A DNA stretch of 53,288 nucleotides, from NCBI GenBank assembly GCA_037074765.1, contig JBAMDO010000291.1:1-53288 (forward strand), written 5' to 3'. The stretch is from Mansonella perstans. Its lineage: Eukaryota > Nematoda > Chromadorea > Rhabditida > Onchocercidae. Below the pieces are notes generated by a model. It searched no databases. It was not told the DNA's origin and saw only the letters and a program-made list of their open reading frames with translations. Positions within the stretch are counted from its first letter, which is position 1. Each line of letters opens with the position of its first letter. Made by a program: the position numbers and the translations under genes. Shown here piece by piece: positions 41,201 through 53,288 of this stretch.

Positions 41201-42396
41201 ACGATAAGAAAAAAAGTGCGATGATTGATGTAGTAAGCTATCACATCAATCAATTGATTAGCATCATATCTTTTTACTAAAATTTGAAAATAAAAACTTT
41301 AATTTTCAAATAATATCATCAACCTTGTTGAATACTTTTGTAAAATATATCAACATGCTGATCACGATCAAGGCGTGTGTGTTCATGCCAGAAACCAATC
41401 ACATGACCTAATTCATGTACAACAATCCCGAATTTATCACAGTTCTTTCCAATACTTATTGCTTGTGGTCCATTACTTTTCCTTCCAACATATGAACAGC
41501 AGCTGCAAGTATTGGACAAACATTTGCTTTGAAATGTTTAATATTTTCAGCAGTAAAAGTGTTGAAAAACTGCAAAAATCGATAAGTTTATCATTAAGGA
41601 TAAGAAAGATTAAATACCTGAAATTAATGATAACAATTCCTTAACCTTTTATTTCTTTTTAATTTAATTTAACAGTAGTGAAAAGTGACATTTATGAAAC
41701 AAATTAAACAAATTTTGCTGAATATGATTGACGTATGATCAAAGTGTAACGTGTAATAACATTCCGGATATCATTCTAATCAATTGTAATAAACAAATTA
41801 CCCGCATTTATCAATGGTAAAAACAATATAATTAAGATGTTCTGGTTGTCGTGGTATAAACGTGATGCACGTGGTATTTTCCCAGTGGCGCATAGCCCTC
41901 TGAAACAAACGCTTATGTTCACCTGCGGAATGGAACAACTGTTCCATAACGTTGAGTTACCTGTAAAATTATTATCTGATATCTCGTATGGGATCACACC
42001 ATCTGGCCATAATCGTTCTTTCCGTGCTGTTGCTGCCCGAATTTTCCTCCTAAAAATCACTGACTAAAAAAAATCATAGAAAATTTAAATATTTAAACTA
42101 TCAGTTGAAACAAAAATTCATCCAAGAATAAACCTGAACTGAAATCTATTTCGACGCATCATATCTTTATTAATCGCAGGGAATCCCATAAATGATACTG
42201 TTGATGACGATAATGATGATAATGATGATGGTGATGATGATGATGATAGTGGTGATGATGTTAATGATAATTGTTGAAAATAGTAATTTTGATGTTGCTG
42301 ATTCTGATCAATAACATGCCATGACAATTCCTCTCCAGTATATCGCTGCAGTGTTGGTTGAAGAAAAAGAAATAAAACAATTGGAAATGATGGCAT
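35282..42396 (-). CDS. nas-39: Tolloid/BMP1-type astacin metalloprotease (NAS-39-like)
   Basis: Secreted zinc protease that in other animals cleaves procollagens and BMP antagonists. Exons: 42396-42134, 42049-41961, 41922-41802, 41502-41324, 40938-40711, 40225-40013, 39599-39482, 39434-39236, 39064-38969, 38577-38475, 38288-38166, 38042-37747, 37429-37333, 37066-36873, 36677-36464, 36229-36139, 35905-35743, 35458-35282; 2964 bases, 987 residues, the size of human BMP1. Order: signal peptide; short Ser-rich pro-region; catalytic domain starting [13 protein letters not shown] after a basic [24 protein letters not shown] zinc site; [12 protein letters not shown]et-turn; CUB1; CUB2; EGF1 ([15 protein letters not shown]); CUB3; calcium-binding EGF2 ([16 protein letters not shown]); CUB4; CUB5 ending [13 protein letters not shown]; short tail. 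The CUB1-CUB2 junction (39482/39434) is uncertain: the only in-phase acceptor adds about 18 hydrophobic residues. The pro-region is much shorter than in vertebrates. Confidence 0.93.
41923..41960 (-). other. 38-base intron in the astacin domain
   Basis: Begins GTAACT and ends CCGCAG on the minus strand. Removing it joins NFTG to [14 protein letters not shown] in exact register with BMP1, while reading through shifts the frame. It contains the inverted repeat GGAACA-GT-TGTTCC. Confidence 0.85.
42189..42275. repeat. Imperfect GAT/ATC trinucleotide repeat inside nas-39
   Basis: A (GAT)n-like tract on the plus strand, read as TCA/TTA codons on the coding strand. It produces the Ser-rich low-complexity pro-region of the protease ([19 protein letters not shown]). 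Confidence 0.85.
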
Positions 42397-42411
42397 GGTA
42401 AGGATTTAGAC

Positions 42412-42418
42412 CTAAAAG
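42412..42418 (-). promoter_or_regulatory. Candidate spliced-leader acceptor of nas-39
   Basis: On the minus strand CCTTTTAG ends at 42412, leaving a 15-base leader before the ATG at 42396, which starts a signal peptide ([13 protein letters not shown]). The open frame upstream (42519-42839) has no recognisable product. Confidence 0.55.
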
Positions 42419-44680
42419 GAAATCAGGCCTATAAGCATCTTAAATTGTTAATCAATTTCTTTTAATTCTATAATTCTGAAAGCTTGCGTATGCGCAATGA
42501 TTGATTCCTTCCAGCAAATTACACCAGGTTGAATGATGCAATATGGATAAGCTGAAGAAAAGTGTAGCGTCGTTGATTTTCAGATGATACCGGAGAAAAT
42601 GAAGAGATTATAGGGAATGAAATGAATGGATTGAAAACCGATGACGATGAACATTTAGCCTTATGTATCACAACGAACACTCCACTCCTCCTTTGCAGGA
42701 CAACGAAGACGAAGACAAAGCAGAAGTAAAAGATGATAATATCGGACAAATGGACCAATGAAGAAAAGCAAAGGAGGCAAATGAGAATTTGCTTCTTCAA
42801 CCACTTCAACATTTTAATTATTCCCATCACTTCTGACATTTCTGCTATAATTATTTATTTCCTTCTTAATTAAAATCTTTTATCATCGCAACATCAATTT
42901 ACATACATGTTAATGAAAATTACTTATTTTCAAAACTTTTTTTTATCTCGAAAGAATTTTTTTTTAATGAAATGAAAAGATTAAATGTATTGTTTGATTA
43001 ATATTTTCCATTTCGTTAAAAATAAGTTTATCTGCTTCTAACCTTAATTAAGTATACACAGGCAATAATTAATATCAAAATATTTTGATGATGGTAAGAA
43101 AGTTTGCAAAACCTACAAGATTTATATTTGCTTATTGATCAATAGAACATATCATCTAAAGCAATTCTTGTACATTTTCGTCATTACAAACTTAATCAAT
43201 CGACGAGATCACTGACAACGTTCGAATGTCAATTTTAAATTTATTTTTTTTTTTTTGCATTTTCTTTTCATTGTTAAAAATTTTACAGCGCAACATCCAA
43301 AATGAAGTTCGATTTTATCAAAAAAAAAATATCCTTTCAATTGATAAAGGATAAAATTTCCATTATATGCTTTCAATTGATAAGGGATAAAATTTCCAAC
43401 ACATTTTCGGGTGTCATATAGGTTTAATTTTCCATCACAGTATAATTCCAACATTTCGCAATCATTTCTTTTCGCTCTTTTTTTTTCTTCATAAATTTGT
43501 AATATATAATGATAAGTATTAGAATTAATGTTAAAAATTTGCCGTAGTTAGATGTTTCAGGATAAATGATAGCATTTAGGATGCATCAAAATATCATTTT
43601 GTAATTTTTTTATTTGAAAATACATCGCTAAAAAAATGAATTGAATAGCTGACTGAATAATTGATAAGCAAAGGACTGTATAAGTGATGAAAAAGTAATT
43701 ATAATTTAGAAGCAAAGAAAGGTGAATCAAGTTTAAATATGAAAGTATTTTTTAAGGAAGGGAAACAAAAATTGTAATAATGATTTATTGAATTCAGTTG
43801 ATCTGCATTTGAAATGAAATCCAGAAATCAAATATCGAACATCATTCCATGAATGATATTTGCACTTTTTTTCTTTTCTTCACAACTTCCATTTCTTCTT
43901 CATTTTGCTTTCCTTATTAATGACTAAAATATTAAACCGATATTTTCAAAGAATGAAAAGAAAACCATGAAGCACTGGTTCGGATTCCGCTTCAATATTT
44001 TAAGACGATCGTTCAACATTTATTTCCAAATATTTCGTAAATAAAGATGCATACAGTTAAAAAAATAAAGGTAAGAAGTAAAAATGCAACAAGTAATTTA
44101 TAAGCTAAGTTAAGTAGCCTTATATTAGATTATTTAATGGCTCAGTTTAAAAAGACAGATGCGAAGATCGTTTAAATGAGATCGAACCTATAATGCATGC
44201 ATTTTATTAATTAGGTGAGAGATCAGTCCTACTGCATCATATAGTTTGCTAAATTGATGAGATTAAATCCTAAATGGGATAGAAATAGAAAATGTACGTT
44301 TATGTGGTCAATAAAGAAAAATAGCATAAATAAAAAAGCACCAAAAAATAAGTAAATATAATATGCTAGTATTTTTAAAATTATTTCTGATAAATTGTCT
44401 CAAAATTTATTTAAATTTCACTTCAAATTCAAAACAGAACAAGTATCACAAGATAAAATTCTCTCATCTAAAAATGCATGACAATGAAATAACACAACTC
44501 TATACATAATGTAAAAAAGAAGCAGAAACAATAATGACAGATAAAAGCTTTTGAAATTTTTGATACAAATTAGTAAATGAAAAGACATTAGTATGTTAAC
44601 AAAAATTTGTGAACGATCATAAAAATTTTTGCTTAGCTATGCCATATACGGAACGAAATTTCTGTTCAAAATACTTGATT
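42419..44680. other. Spacer between kcc and nas-39
   Basis: AT-rich, no exon recognised. It holds the KCC 3' UTR and presumably the nas-39 promoter. A pair of 30-base direct repeats with internal palindromes lies at 43333-43398. Confidence 0.5.
43330..43398. repeat. Two 30-base direct repeats with internal palindrome
   Basis: 43333-43362 and 43369-43398 share CTTTCAATTGATAA followed by GGATAAAATTTCCA. The first copy is an inverted repeat, TATCCTTT...AAAGGATA (43330-43353), with an 8-base loop; the second has one substitution that weakens the stem. Confidence 0.8.
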
Positions 44681-47600
44681 TTATGAATATATGGTGATAA
44701 CCTCGGTCCCGGTACCTCTTACCAATAAAATTCTCTGCAAACCTTCCGTCAATGCTTCAATAAATTCCATATCTGTAAAATAATATCATTTCATCCATTT
44801 ATCCATTCATTCATTATTGAAAATTCTAATTATTTAACTGTCATTTACTATTGTTAAACGAAAAAAAATATTTCCAGCTGATTGCAGAAAAAACCGCTTC
44901 AATCTATTCGTATACAAGTGAATTAAAACTAGCGAATTTTGATTAGCAATATATACAGTGATGTTTTCAATATTTGATCAAAATTTTCAAGAACAAAAAA
45001 ACTGATCCATTCTTTTTTAATATCACAGTTCAGGTCGTATAGATTAAACAAATTTCATGGGAAGAAAATAGTTACATTTTACGAAAAATAAATAACTTTT
45101 TTTTTGGGAAATAAATTTTGTAAAAAATATATTTTTCTTTAGTCTAAAATTTAAATTATAAAATGACAAATACGCTATAATAGCAGCTAAATGTGTTTGC
45201 CCAAAATAAGCCAAGTTAAAAAATACTATTAGCTTTTCATAAAGTGAATATAATTGATCATCAAGAAAGCCAAAGTAGACATTATAATTTTAACATAGTT
45301 TATTGAATTTTATCTATTAACCAAATTATCATTTCAAAATGTGCCAATTTTTCGCTGCTTTTTTTGGGGAAAAAATTCTTTTTTGTTTTTAAAAAACTAA
45401 CAGTACTGTCCACTTCCAAGATCTGGTGGTCCAGGTAAATTAACAATAACGAGTTGAGCATCCAAACTTTTTTCGCGCATTAATTCGTTCAGCTTTACAG
45501 CTGTATGCATTTTTCGTACATTAAAATTTTTTCGCATGACGCCAAAGCATTCATTTTTGATAATAATATCGCTTGACTTTTCATCAGGAGTCATAATGAT
45601 CGGTGATGATAATTCATTGTCAATCATTTCCGCATTTTCCGATAATTCTTTCGTGACATTTTCATTCAGTGTCTCAAAATTTAAATCATTCATTATGATA
45701 GCAATTTTTTTATCATAGTGTGATAAAAAAAATTTGTCATAGTATTATTGATATTGTTAAAACATATATAATATAATGACATTGAATAGAAAGGAAACTT
45801 TTTTTTTCTACAGAAAAACAAAGGAAACCATTAGTAGTTAAAGATTTCGGTGAGACTTTTAAAAACAATTCGTTGAAAATTATGAAGAAAAAAGTTTCGG
45901 TGATAATTTTAAAAATAACTCGTTCATAATAAAAAATGAGTTGGAAAATGAAAAAGATATAAAATGTGCTTGTTACGCAATAATTAATTAAATGGATATC
46001 TTAGATGAAATAGTACAATATCGTCATCGCTGAAATGAACTCGAGATTGTTCACTTTTATCCAGTGTTGTAATTTCTGTTAATTCACCTTCTTCCATTAT
46101 TATCTCTGTTGCATCTACAGTTTTCTCATTCTGTAATATTCAAATAATTTCCCTAATTAATTAATTATAAATGAAAATACATTTAATCATTTAAAAAATA
46201 ACATAATAACAAATTTCAATCATTTTCATTTTTTGGATGAAATTTATTAGTGATTTTTATAAAATTATAAATTGATGTAAGTATGAAAATGCATTAAATT
46301 TGTCTTTAATTAACTAACCAACTAACGTTTATGATTTCATTTTCTTTTTTCACATCTTTTCAAATTGTAAAATTTAACAAAACCTTGACATGTAACAACT
46401 GATCCTCTTCAGTGATACGAGATAATTTTCTTTCACGAGCCGCTTCAACAACAGCTGACTGAACATCCAATTTTCTCTCACCAACTTGCATATCTTTCAA
46501 CAATCGTACCTTTTCCTCCATTTTCATTGTTCGTTCATATGTATATTCTGAGATATCCGAATCTGGCTGCAAGAAAAAAAACGGAAACAGAAAATAAAAA
46601 ATGTAAAAAAGTATATGAAAAAAAATTTGGGGATGAAGAAAAAGTTAGAAATAATTTGAAAAGAGCAAGAATTACAACTGAATTGCAACAGTTTCAATAT
46701 TTGCAATAAGCAAATATCACGAAATCACTAATTACCACTAAAAATTGATTAACTGAAAAAAAGAATCAAAAGTTCAAAATATGTTTAAAGTAAGTGGAAT
46801 GAATGCTTATAATAAAATGAAACTGTTAATGATAATGATAAAAGAAAATCCTGATGATCAATTATCAATTTTTTTTTCATTACTTGATGTGTCACATCTT
46901 TTTAAATTACAATAAACAGAGTAATTAATATGAATTGTGATTTTCTCTCTCCCTAATTTTAGTCGATTTACTAATTTTTTTTTTGTAAAAGTTATTGGCA
47001 AATGAAAAAATTGAATAAAATGAACCAATTCGATGACGAAAACTTGAGCCTCAATTCGTAAATGATACAAGAATGTTTCCAAATCTTTCTTCATATTGAA
47101 TGTATTATCATCCATTTGAGCAATTGTAAATAGCCTTAGGCGTGTGTTACGCCAAGTTTTACTTTGTTTTAGAAGAAAAGGTAAAAGCATTAATAAGCCA
47201 CCGTCATGTACAATCCACCAAACATCCAAGTAGCCATGCAGCTGAAATTCAAAAAAAAGAAAAAAAATTGAAAGAAATAAAATGGATTTTTATTTCACAC
47301 TTTAAATTTGAATAAAATAAAAAAAAACAAAAAATGAAAAATTTTGATATATAAATCTTAAAAAAATTATCAAATTATTTCAGTTTGGAAATTCAAATTT
47401 TGAAGAATTTTTTTTCATATTTTTCCATTGACCAGATTTTTATTTCAGGATAATGAAACACATATCAATTTCAGAATAATTTGCGATGATATTAAAAAAA
47501 ATATAGTAACAAAGATTTCGAGGGAATCAGGAAGCGTACCTTAATTTGTGAAGATGGAAATATTTTGACATTTTTTGGTACTAATATTGCACAATCTGCA

Positions 47601-50600
47601 GCGTCCGCTGCACGTAGAGTACTGATAAATCGTTGGCAAACAGTAATTTCATGTAATGTAACCCATTCATCCGGCCATGCAACAACAACCGTATTATGTC
47701 GTAAACCACCCAAACCGGATGTCTATTAAAATAAAGATATATTTCTAACAATTAACCCAAAAAAACGAAAAGTCTCATTAAATCAAATATATTAGTATAA
47801 CTCAACCTATTAAAATTAAAAAAAATTATTCAAAACCTGAACAAGACAGTATATCCCCTCGATAATATTGTTCACCATTAATATATCATAAAATCCATGT
47901 ATTTTATGCAGTTTGATTTGTTGATCCATTTCCTAGAAAAAAAGATAATTGATCTAATTACAAATAAATCATTTAAATCAATGAATAAAAAATTTATTGT
48001 AACCAAAGAAAATAATCCAAATTTTAATGAATTTTTCTGCAAAATTTTCAATTTGTTTTTAAAGAAGGATTTTCGCTAATATTAAAACAATGTTTTAAAA
48101 TTTAGTCATTTTTTACCAGCCGAATTTCATTAAATTATAACTTACATTTCGAGCGATTTCAACAGCATCTGCATGTTTAATGAAATTACCCTCAATGCAT
48201 TTTGCAATTAATGTAAGACCTTTGCCAGCTTTTAGCTGTGACACAAATGCAAACAATCCATTTTCACTTTCTTTTGATTCCGGCGCAATGACAAGTAATT
48301 GCGGACGCCAATTCTGAAACATTCATCTTTTGTATCTCTTAAAATTTTTAATTGATTAATAAAAGGGAAAAAGACAATAAAAGAGGGAGAGAAAAAAGAT
48401 AAAGAAGAGTAACTAAGCAGGACAAGAAGAGAATGCTTATTGCTTACTGTTTCATTTCTTTAAATTTAAAAATTTTTTGTCACAAGTTTAAGAAAAAAGA
48501 AAAAATATTTTCATTTTTTTTAAAAAAAAAACATTTTCTGCAACATTCAATAAGAATTGATATATTTAAAAAAATATCCTGTAGAAAAAAAAAAAAAACA
48601 ATATAAACTTTTGGCTTTTTTCAAAGTTACAATAAATTTGAAAGAAATTTGTTCGTGCTTCATTTTTTAAAGTAAGAAATTGTTGGAAAAGAACATTTTT
48701 TTGATTATTATTAAACTGTATCAAAATTGGATAAATAAATTTTAGAAAAAAGGATATTAATATATTACGAAGTATTGATAAAAGGTATTAATAAGTTCAA
48801 AGTGATAAGATCGGAATATATATACAAGCACACGTACTTTTGTATGCTGTGGACGATTTTCTACATTGAGAAGTGCAAAGCGTGCTGCCGAAAGTTTCAA
48901 ACCACGTAATCCATCACCCCATTCTTTTTCCGCACCAGCATATTCGATATACTGCAAACAAAAGGTGAGAAAACTTATTACTCGTTTTCTTTGCATTACT
49001 CAAATTTTAATACAAATTAAATGTAATTGTTAATCAATTGAATGGGAAAAAAAGTCGAGTCGATCGATGTAACGATGAACAATACGTGATCATGTTTGAT
49101 GTGTTTGATATTCAGTAACCATAAATCTTCCCGAACAGGAGAAAATAGAAGAGAAGTCTATCCAATCAGTGACATTATAATTATAAAATGAGATCAATGA
49201 AATTAATTACTTTATATACAGCAACTCCAATGATAATTGCAACTAAAGCATAATGCCAGGCTGAAATGAACATTACAGCAATACATGAAATTGAGCCAAG
49301 CAACGATAACGACCAGTGGAAGTAACGAAATAGTGGACGCCATCCAGGAGCACGAAGAATACTTTGTAAGGCACATGCCGTATTAACGCCCAAATAGCAC
49401 ATCAGAAAAAATCTGAAATTCGCATGCGAATATTAAATATTTTATCAGATGCAAATTCGTGCCGTTTATATTTTATTCCATTTTTTTTTCAAAAATAATT
49501 TCTATTTAGGGAAATTATTGACGTTTAAAGTTTTGTTTTTGCTTAAATTGAAAAATTTTTCGTTTCTTTATTCCATTAAAAAGCTCAATTTGTTGATTGT
49601 AACATTATAAAATGAAAAGAAAGCAATCATATTCATCGATTTAATCCAAATTATAAAAAGGCTTTTAAGATACAATGAATGTAACACTTACTGAGTGATA
49701 AGAGCAGTGATATTCTCGATAACTGCAATTAATATGCCACATTCACAGATTAATAAAGTAAGCAGGATTGCACGAATCGGTTCACCTCTCGAATCCATTT
49801 GTTGAAATCGCGAAAGGAATGGTATCACATCATCACTAGCAATAGCTTGCAAAAGTCGTGGTGCACCAGTTAATGATTGCATACCTGCACCAACTGTTGA
49901 TAAAAAACATCCAATCTAAAATTTAATTAGAATTGTCAGATTGTGAAGTTTTATTAAAAAGAAAAACACTGTGTTGATTGGTATGGAAAATAATGAAAAA
50001 CAATTAATAAAAATTTTTTAAATATATTTTTTTTACTGCTAACTGCAATAATTAAGAATACTCTGAAAAATCTTATTATGAAAACTGACGAACTAAGAGA
50101 GAAAGAGGAAAAAAAGGAAATAAAGAAAATAAAGAAACAAACAAAATTTAGGCAAGCAAACTAACAAGAATAACAATCGGGTAGGGCACAGCAATCTCAG
50201 CAATAACTAATTTACTCATGGCTGATTGGCCAAATTTATCGCGAATAAACATTTCCGAAACAGATGAGCCAAATAAAATTACACCACTTAGATCTGGAAA
50301 GGAGAAATAACAAATTATTGATAATGATAATAAATGTTATAAGAATATTTTATAATAGATTTTAGCTTATTGCACTACATTTAAATAAAACATTTTGGTT
50401 CACTGCAAGGATTAACAGCCTATTATTTGATATGACATATTTTCTAATGTAATAAATAAGGCCAAATAAGACCATAAATGATTTCTATTGCTAGGATTAT
50501 TTAGCTTTGGTTAATATATTTGCCATTTAAAAATTTTAGTGATATATATATATGGATCCGTTATATCATAATATTGTCAATTTGTTGTCATCATTTCATT

Positions 50601-53136
50601 TATAAACTGGTAAGATGGTAAAACAAAATTTTGTTAATTAAACATAAAATTACAAACAGTAAGAAAAAATAGCCCCAAATGATAAAAAATTTTTATGTTC
50701 CATTAATAACTTTATAAAAAAAATGCTAAGCACTAAAAAAAAAATGATGAAATACAATTTGTATACTTTTGCTGATAATTTAAAAATGATTACTAGAACT
50801 TATAAAATGAATTCAATTTTAAAATCTATACTTCTGTCGTTCCCTTTTTTCTGCTGTAACTTTTAATTAACTTTAATAAAAAAAAGCAAATAAATATTGA
50901 ATAATGTATTTGTTTATTAAAACTCTTCTCAAAATTCGTTGTATAATTATTTAAATTTAAAAAAAAAGTCATTTATTATTATTGTTATTGCTATTGTCAC
51001 TATCATTCATCACTACTATTGCTATTGTTATCACCATTATCGCTCTAAATTACTGCTATTTTCATCACTGCCGTTGTAATATGAAATGAAGTAAGGAAGC
51101 ATATTGCTGTCCGTGACAAATTAGCCTAATGTTGTGTTCCGCCACCAACTGTATCTCCTTTTTACCTTTTACCGATTTAATTATAAATTAATGAGGAAAT
51201 AAAAAAGACTGACAAACAATTGTGGTAGTAACTTGTGCACCAAGCGTACCCAATGGTATTGAACGTGATGCATCTTTTAAATTTCCGGAACGATTTGAAC
51301 CGGCCATTATTCCTAAAGATTGTCAAATTTGTTTTAATCTTTCGAATTAATTTGGATCAATTTTTTCGAAAATTACTATATCTTATGTTAATAAGAACTG
51401 AACTTTCTAAGTTTCCTTATTCATTTTTAACACAATGCGTTTTTTATATAAATTAAATTCTAGCATAAATTTCGGAAGCAAAACCTGTAGCAGATGGAAA
51501 GAAAACACCAATTAATATCATAAATGAAGTTGCTTGATTAACATAAATATAAAATCCTCCATCATTCCTATTATCAGATTTTTCACGCAAAGATTTTTCC
51601 TAAAAATTTTCGAAATTTTGATTGCAAAAATATTACAAGTTACTAACTGAAATTTTTTAATCAGATTTTTTCTTATGTTTATAACAAAAATTTGCTAATT
51701 TATAATGCTATGCATAAAATTAAACAAAAATAAATAATAACTTTGGTAAGTATATCATTTGGTTGCAAATATTTGCTCCATAAATTATCAAAAAATACAC
51801 CACTTGCAATGCCTGGTATAGCTATCTGAAAATTACATGTTATTATCAAATCATCCGTTACTTGTCAGTCATTTAACAAATTTGTCATTCACAATTTATT
51901 TTATTACGATGAGCAAAATGCTTGAAAGTACGATGAAAGTATGGAGCGGAAGCGCAAAGGAAGCAAAGAAACAAAACGAAATATTTTGAAAGTTTCAAAC
52001 AAGTCAAGAAAAATTAAAATATTACTACATGTTAACTGTTGAATGAAGGTTATTGATCAAAAATCATATCAATGAGATATGATAATTAGAAGATGCTTAG
52101 GATGTATAACTTACAGCTTTTCGGCAAGCTTATCTTAATACATAAATTATAGTGATTAATCAGTTAACGAAAGATGTCATATATTGAAATTGAAATAGGA
52201 TCTTTTTTAAAAATCTAATTTATACAAATTTATTTCATGGAAGATACTTTTCTGTTCGTTTGTTTAATTATTGAACAATTAACATTGCTTATCTAGAAAA
52301 AGTGGAATCTTTTTTAAAAGATCAATTAACATCACTTACTTAGAAAAGAAATTAATAAATTACCTACCTCTTCACGAATTGCTTGTCGTCCAATTTTTCT
52401 CCAGTTTTCTATCTTAGCCATACGTTTGTAATATGAATCACAGGACATTGAATCATTTTCCATTTTGCAAAAAAGTGGTTTCAATCCGGTAGCTGTGCAA
52501 TTAGGCACATAATTATTTTGTTCAGCAAATGAAACCAAATCAACTGGACGATCACCTACCATGCAAAACCTGGAAAAAAATTACATTTTAACAAAAAGTA
52601 TTCTAAAATGGAAAGAGGAAAAGGGAAAATTAATATAATTAATTTAGAGCGAATAAATAGCACAAAAGCTTCTTAGCCAACTAATTAATATTAATTAATA
52701 TCATCTCAGTTATCATTTTACTATAAGCTTCAAATTAATTAAAAAAGTTGAATAAATTTGATCAATTAATTAAGTAATGATCTTGAAATAGCATTATTCA
52801 CAGCTTTTGTTCCTCTCATTAAAGAGACGTTTGATAAGCTGAAATGGCAAAAAAAAATTCAGAATGGGAATGAAACCTTTTAAATTATTGTTCTATAAAA
52901 TTCATTGCATATGCATTAATCATAAATTATTTTTTTGTTACAAATTTCTTTTTTGATCAATCATAAATTACGAAAGACTAGAATTTGAATATAAATATTA
53001 CTATTTTATTTACGAAACTAAAAATTTTTTACTTGAGGTTATCAGATCCGTGAAATTTTAAAAATGCTCCAATAAATGTGCAAAATATGCATATTAAAAC
53101 GACAAGAACAGCTGGTAAAGCAAATTTATTTACTAT
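44681..53136 (-). CDS. kcc: K-Cl cotransporter (SLC12 family, KCC type), C-terminal 860 residues
   Basis: Electroneutral K+/Cl- exporter of the plasma membrane, setting cell volume and neuronal chloride. Exons: 53136-53033, 52569-52368, 51825-51742, 51599-51485, 51312-51214, 50293-50166, 49915-49692, 49412-49211, 48951-48838, 48313-48146, 47932-47837, 47722-47540, 47241-47026, 46566-46384, 46130-46017, 45672-45414, 44772-44681; 2583 bases in frame. It starts in a membrane helix ([15 protein letters not shown]). A loop with four cysteines (FC, NC, FC, SC) follows, the KCC-type extracellular loop with an NCT sequon. Then come [90 protein letters not shown] and the C-terminus [27 protein letters not shown] keeps the threonine that WNK/SPAK signalling phosphorylates to inhibit mammalian KCCs. 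The start of the exon at 45672 and its donor at 45414 are less certain. Confidence 0.94.
45845..45924. repeat. Diverged direct repeat in a KCC intron
   Basis: Two 30-base copies (45845-45874 and 45895-45924) share TTTCGGTGA and AATTCGTT/AACTCGTT around an AT-rich core, spaced 50 bases apart, in the intron before the penultimate exon. Confidence 0.65.
50970..51060. repeat. Imperfect ATT/GCT/ATC trinucleotide tract in a KCC intron
   Basis: Runs of ATT, GTT, GCT, CAC and ATC triplets over about 90 bases in the intron 50294-51213. No coding evidence on either strand. Confidence 0.7.
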
Positions 53137-53288
53137 CTGAAATAAAATATAGGCTAACAAATAATGCATTTTTTTCTTTTTTATTTTTTTAATAGATAAC
53201 CGCATAGAAATATCAAATATCATTAATTATGGATGACAATTTTAAATTAACTAATATCAACAACGGAAAAAACATTATATTAAAATTA
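53137..53288 (-). other. KCC intron at the right edge
   Basis: The exon ending at 53136 begins after a TTATTTCAG acceptor, so this edge is intron sequence; the remaining N-terminal exons lie to the right of the window. Confidence 0.7.

Noticed and set aside
42519..42839. Minus-strand 106-codon frame upstream of nas-39
   Set aside because: Hydrophobic by composition, separated from nas-39 by an acceptor and stop, no known domain; probably outron or promoter sequence.

Overview
This window is AT-rich, intron-dense animal DNA, most likely from a filarial-type parasitic nematode. Three things point there. Introns end in the T-rich TTTTCAG or TTTTAG acceptors typical of nematodes. Several genes have such an acceptor about 15-50 bases before the start codon, as at a spliced-leader trans-splice site. 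The gene set is metazoan (let-7, miR-100, tolloid/NAS-39, SAND-1/MON1, KCC, prominin). Species is inferred from style and content; no search was run.

Layout, left to right. Plus strand: the C-terminal half of a prominin gene (536-4341, eight exons; its 5' part lies off the left edge). A gene-poor stretch follows (4342-9220), full of poly-T/poly-A runs and microsatellites, including a (CCCGT)n pentamer array at 8151-8327. A GC-richer pocket leads into a miRNA cluster: a miR-100 hairpin (mature 9558-9580) and, 167 bases further on, let-7 (mature 9748-9769). After about 6 kb without recognisable genes comes a complete 12-exon DEAD-box helicase of the DDX5/DDX17/Dbp2 family (16011-20985, 554 aa).

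Minus strand from there to the right edge, all in one orientation: mitochondrial ribosomal protein uL2m (21674-23538, 6 exons, 337 aa); MON1/SAND-1, the Rab7 exchange-factor subunit (24463-27834, N-terminus unresolved); a 15-exon coiled-coil protein resembling GRASP-1/GRIPAP1 (29128-34212, 611 aa); an 18-exon tolloid/BMP1-type astacin protease with the complete astacin-CUB-CUB-EGF-CUB-EGF-CUB-CUB order (35282-42396, 987 aa); and a K-Cl cotransporter of the SLC12 KCC branch (44681-53136 in the window, 860 aa, 5' end off the right edge).

The exon models were built by hand from splice consensus, reading phase and family similarity. Summed exon lengths are whole codons for the helicase, uL2m, GRASP-1-like, tolloid and KCC models. 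Weak points are the MON1 5' end and one MON1 donor, and the tolloid CUB1-CUB2 junction. The genes do not form one pathway. MON1 (early-to-late endosome) and GRASP-1 (recycling endosome in vertebrates) are both endosomal Rab factors, and they sit head-to-tail upstream of uL2m, so an operon is possible but not shown. I saw no transposon, CRISPR array, rRNA or convincing tRNA.
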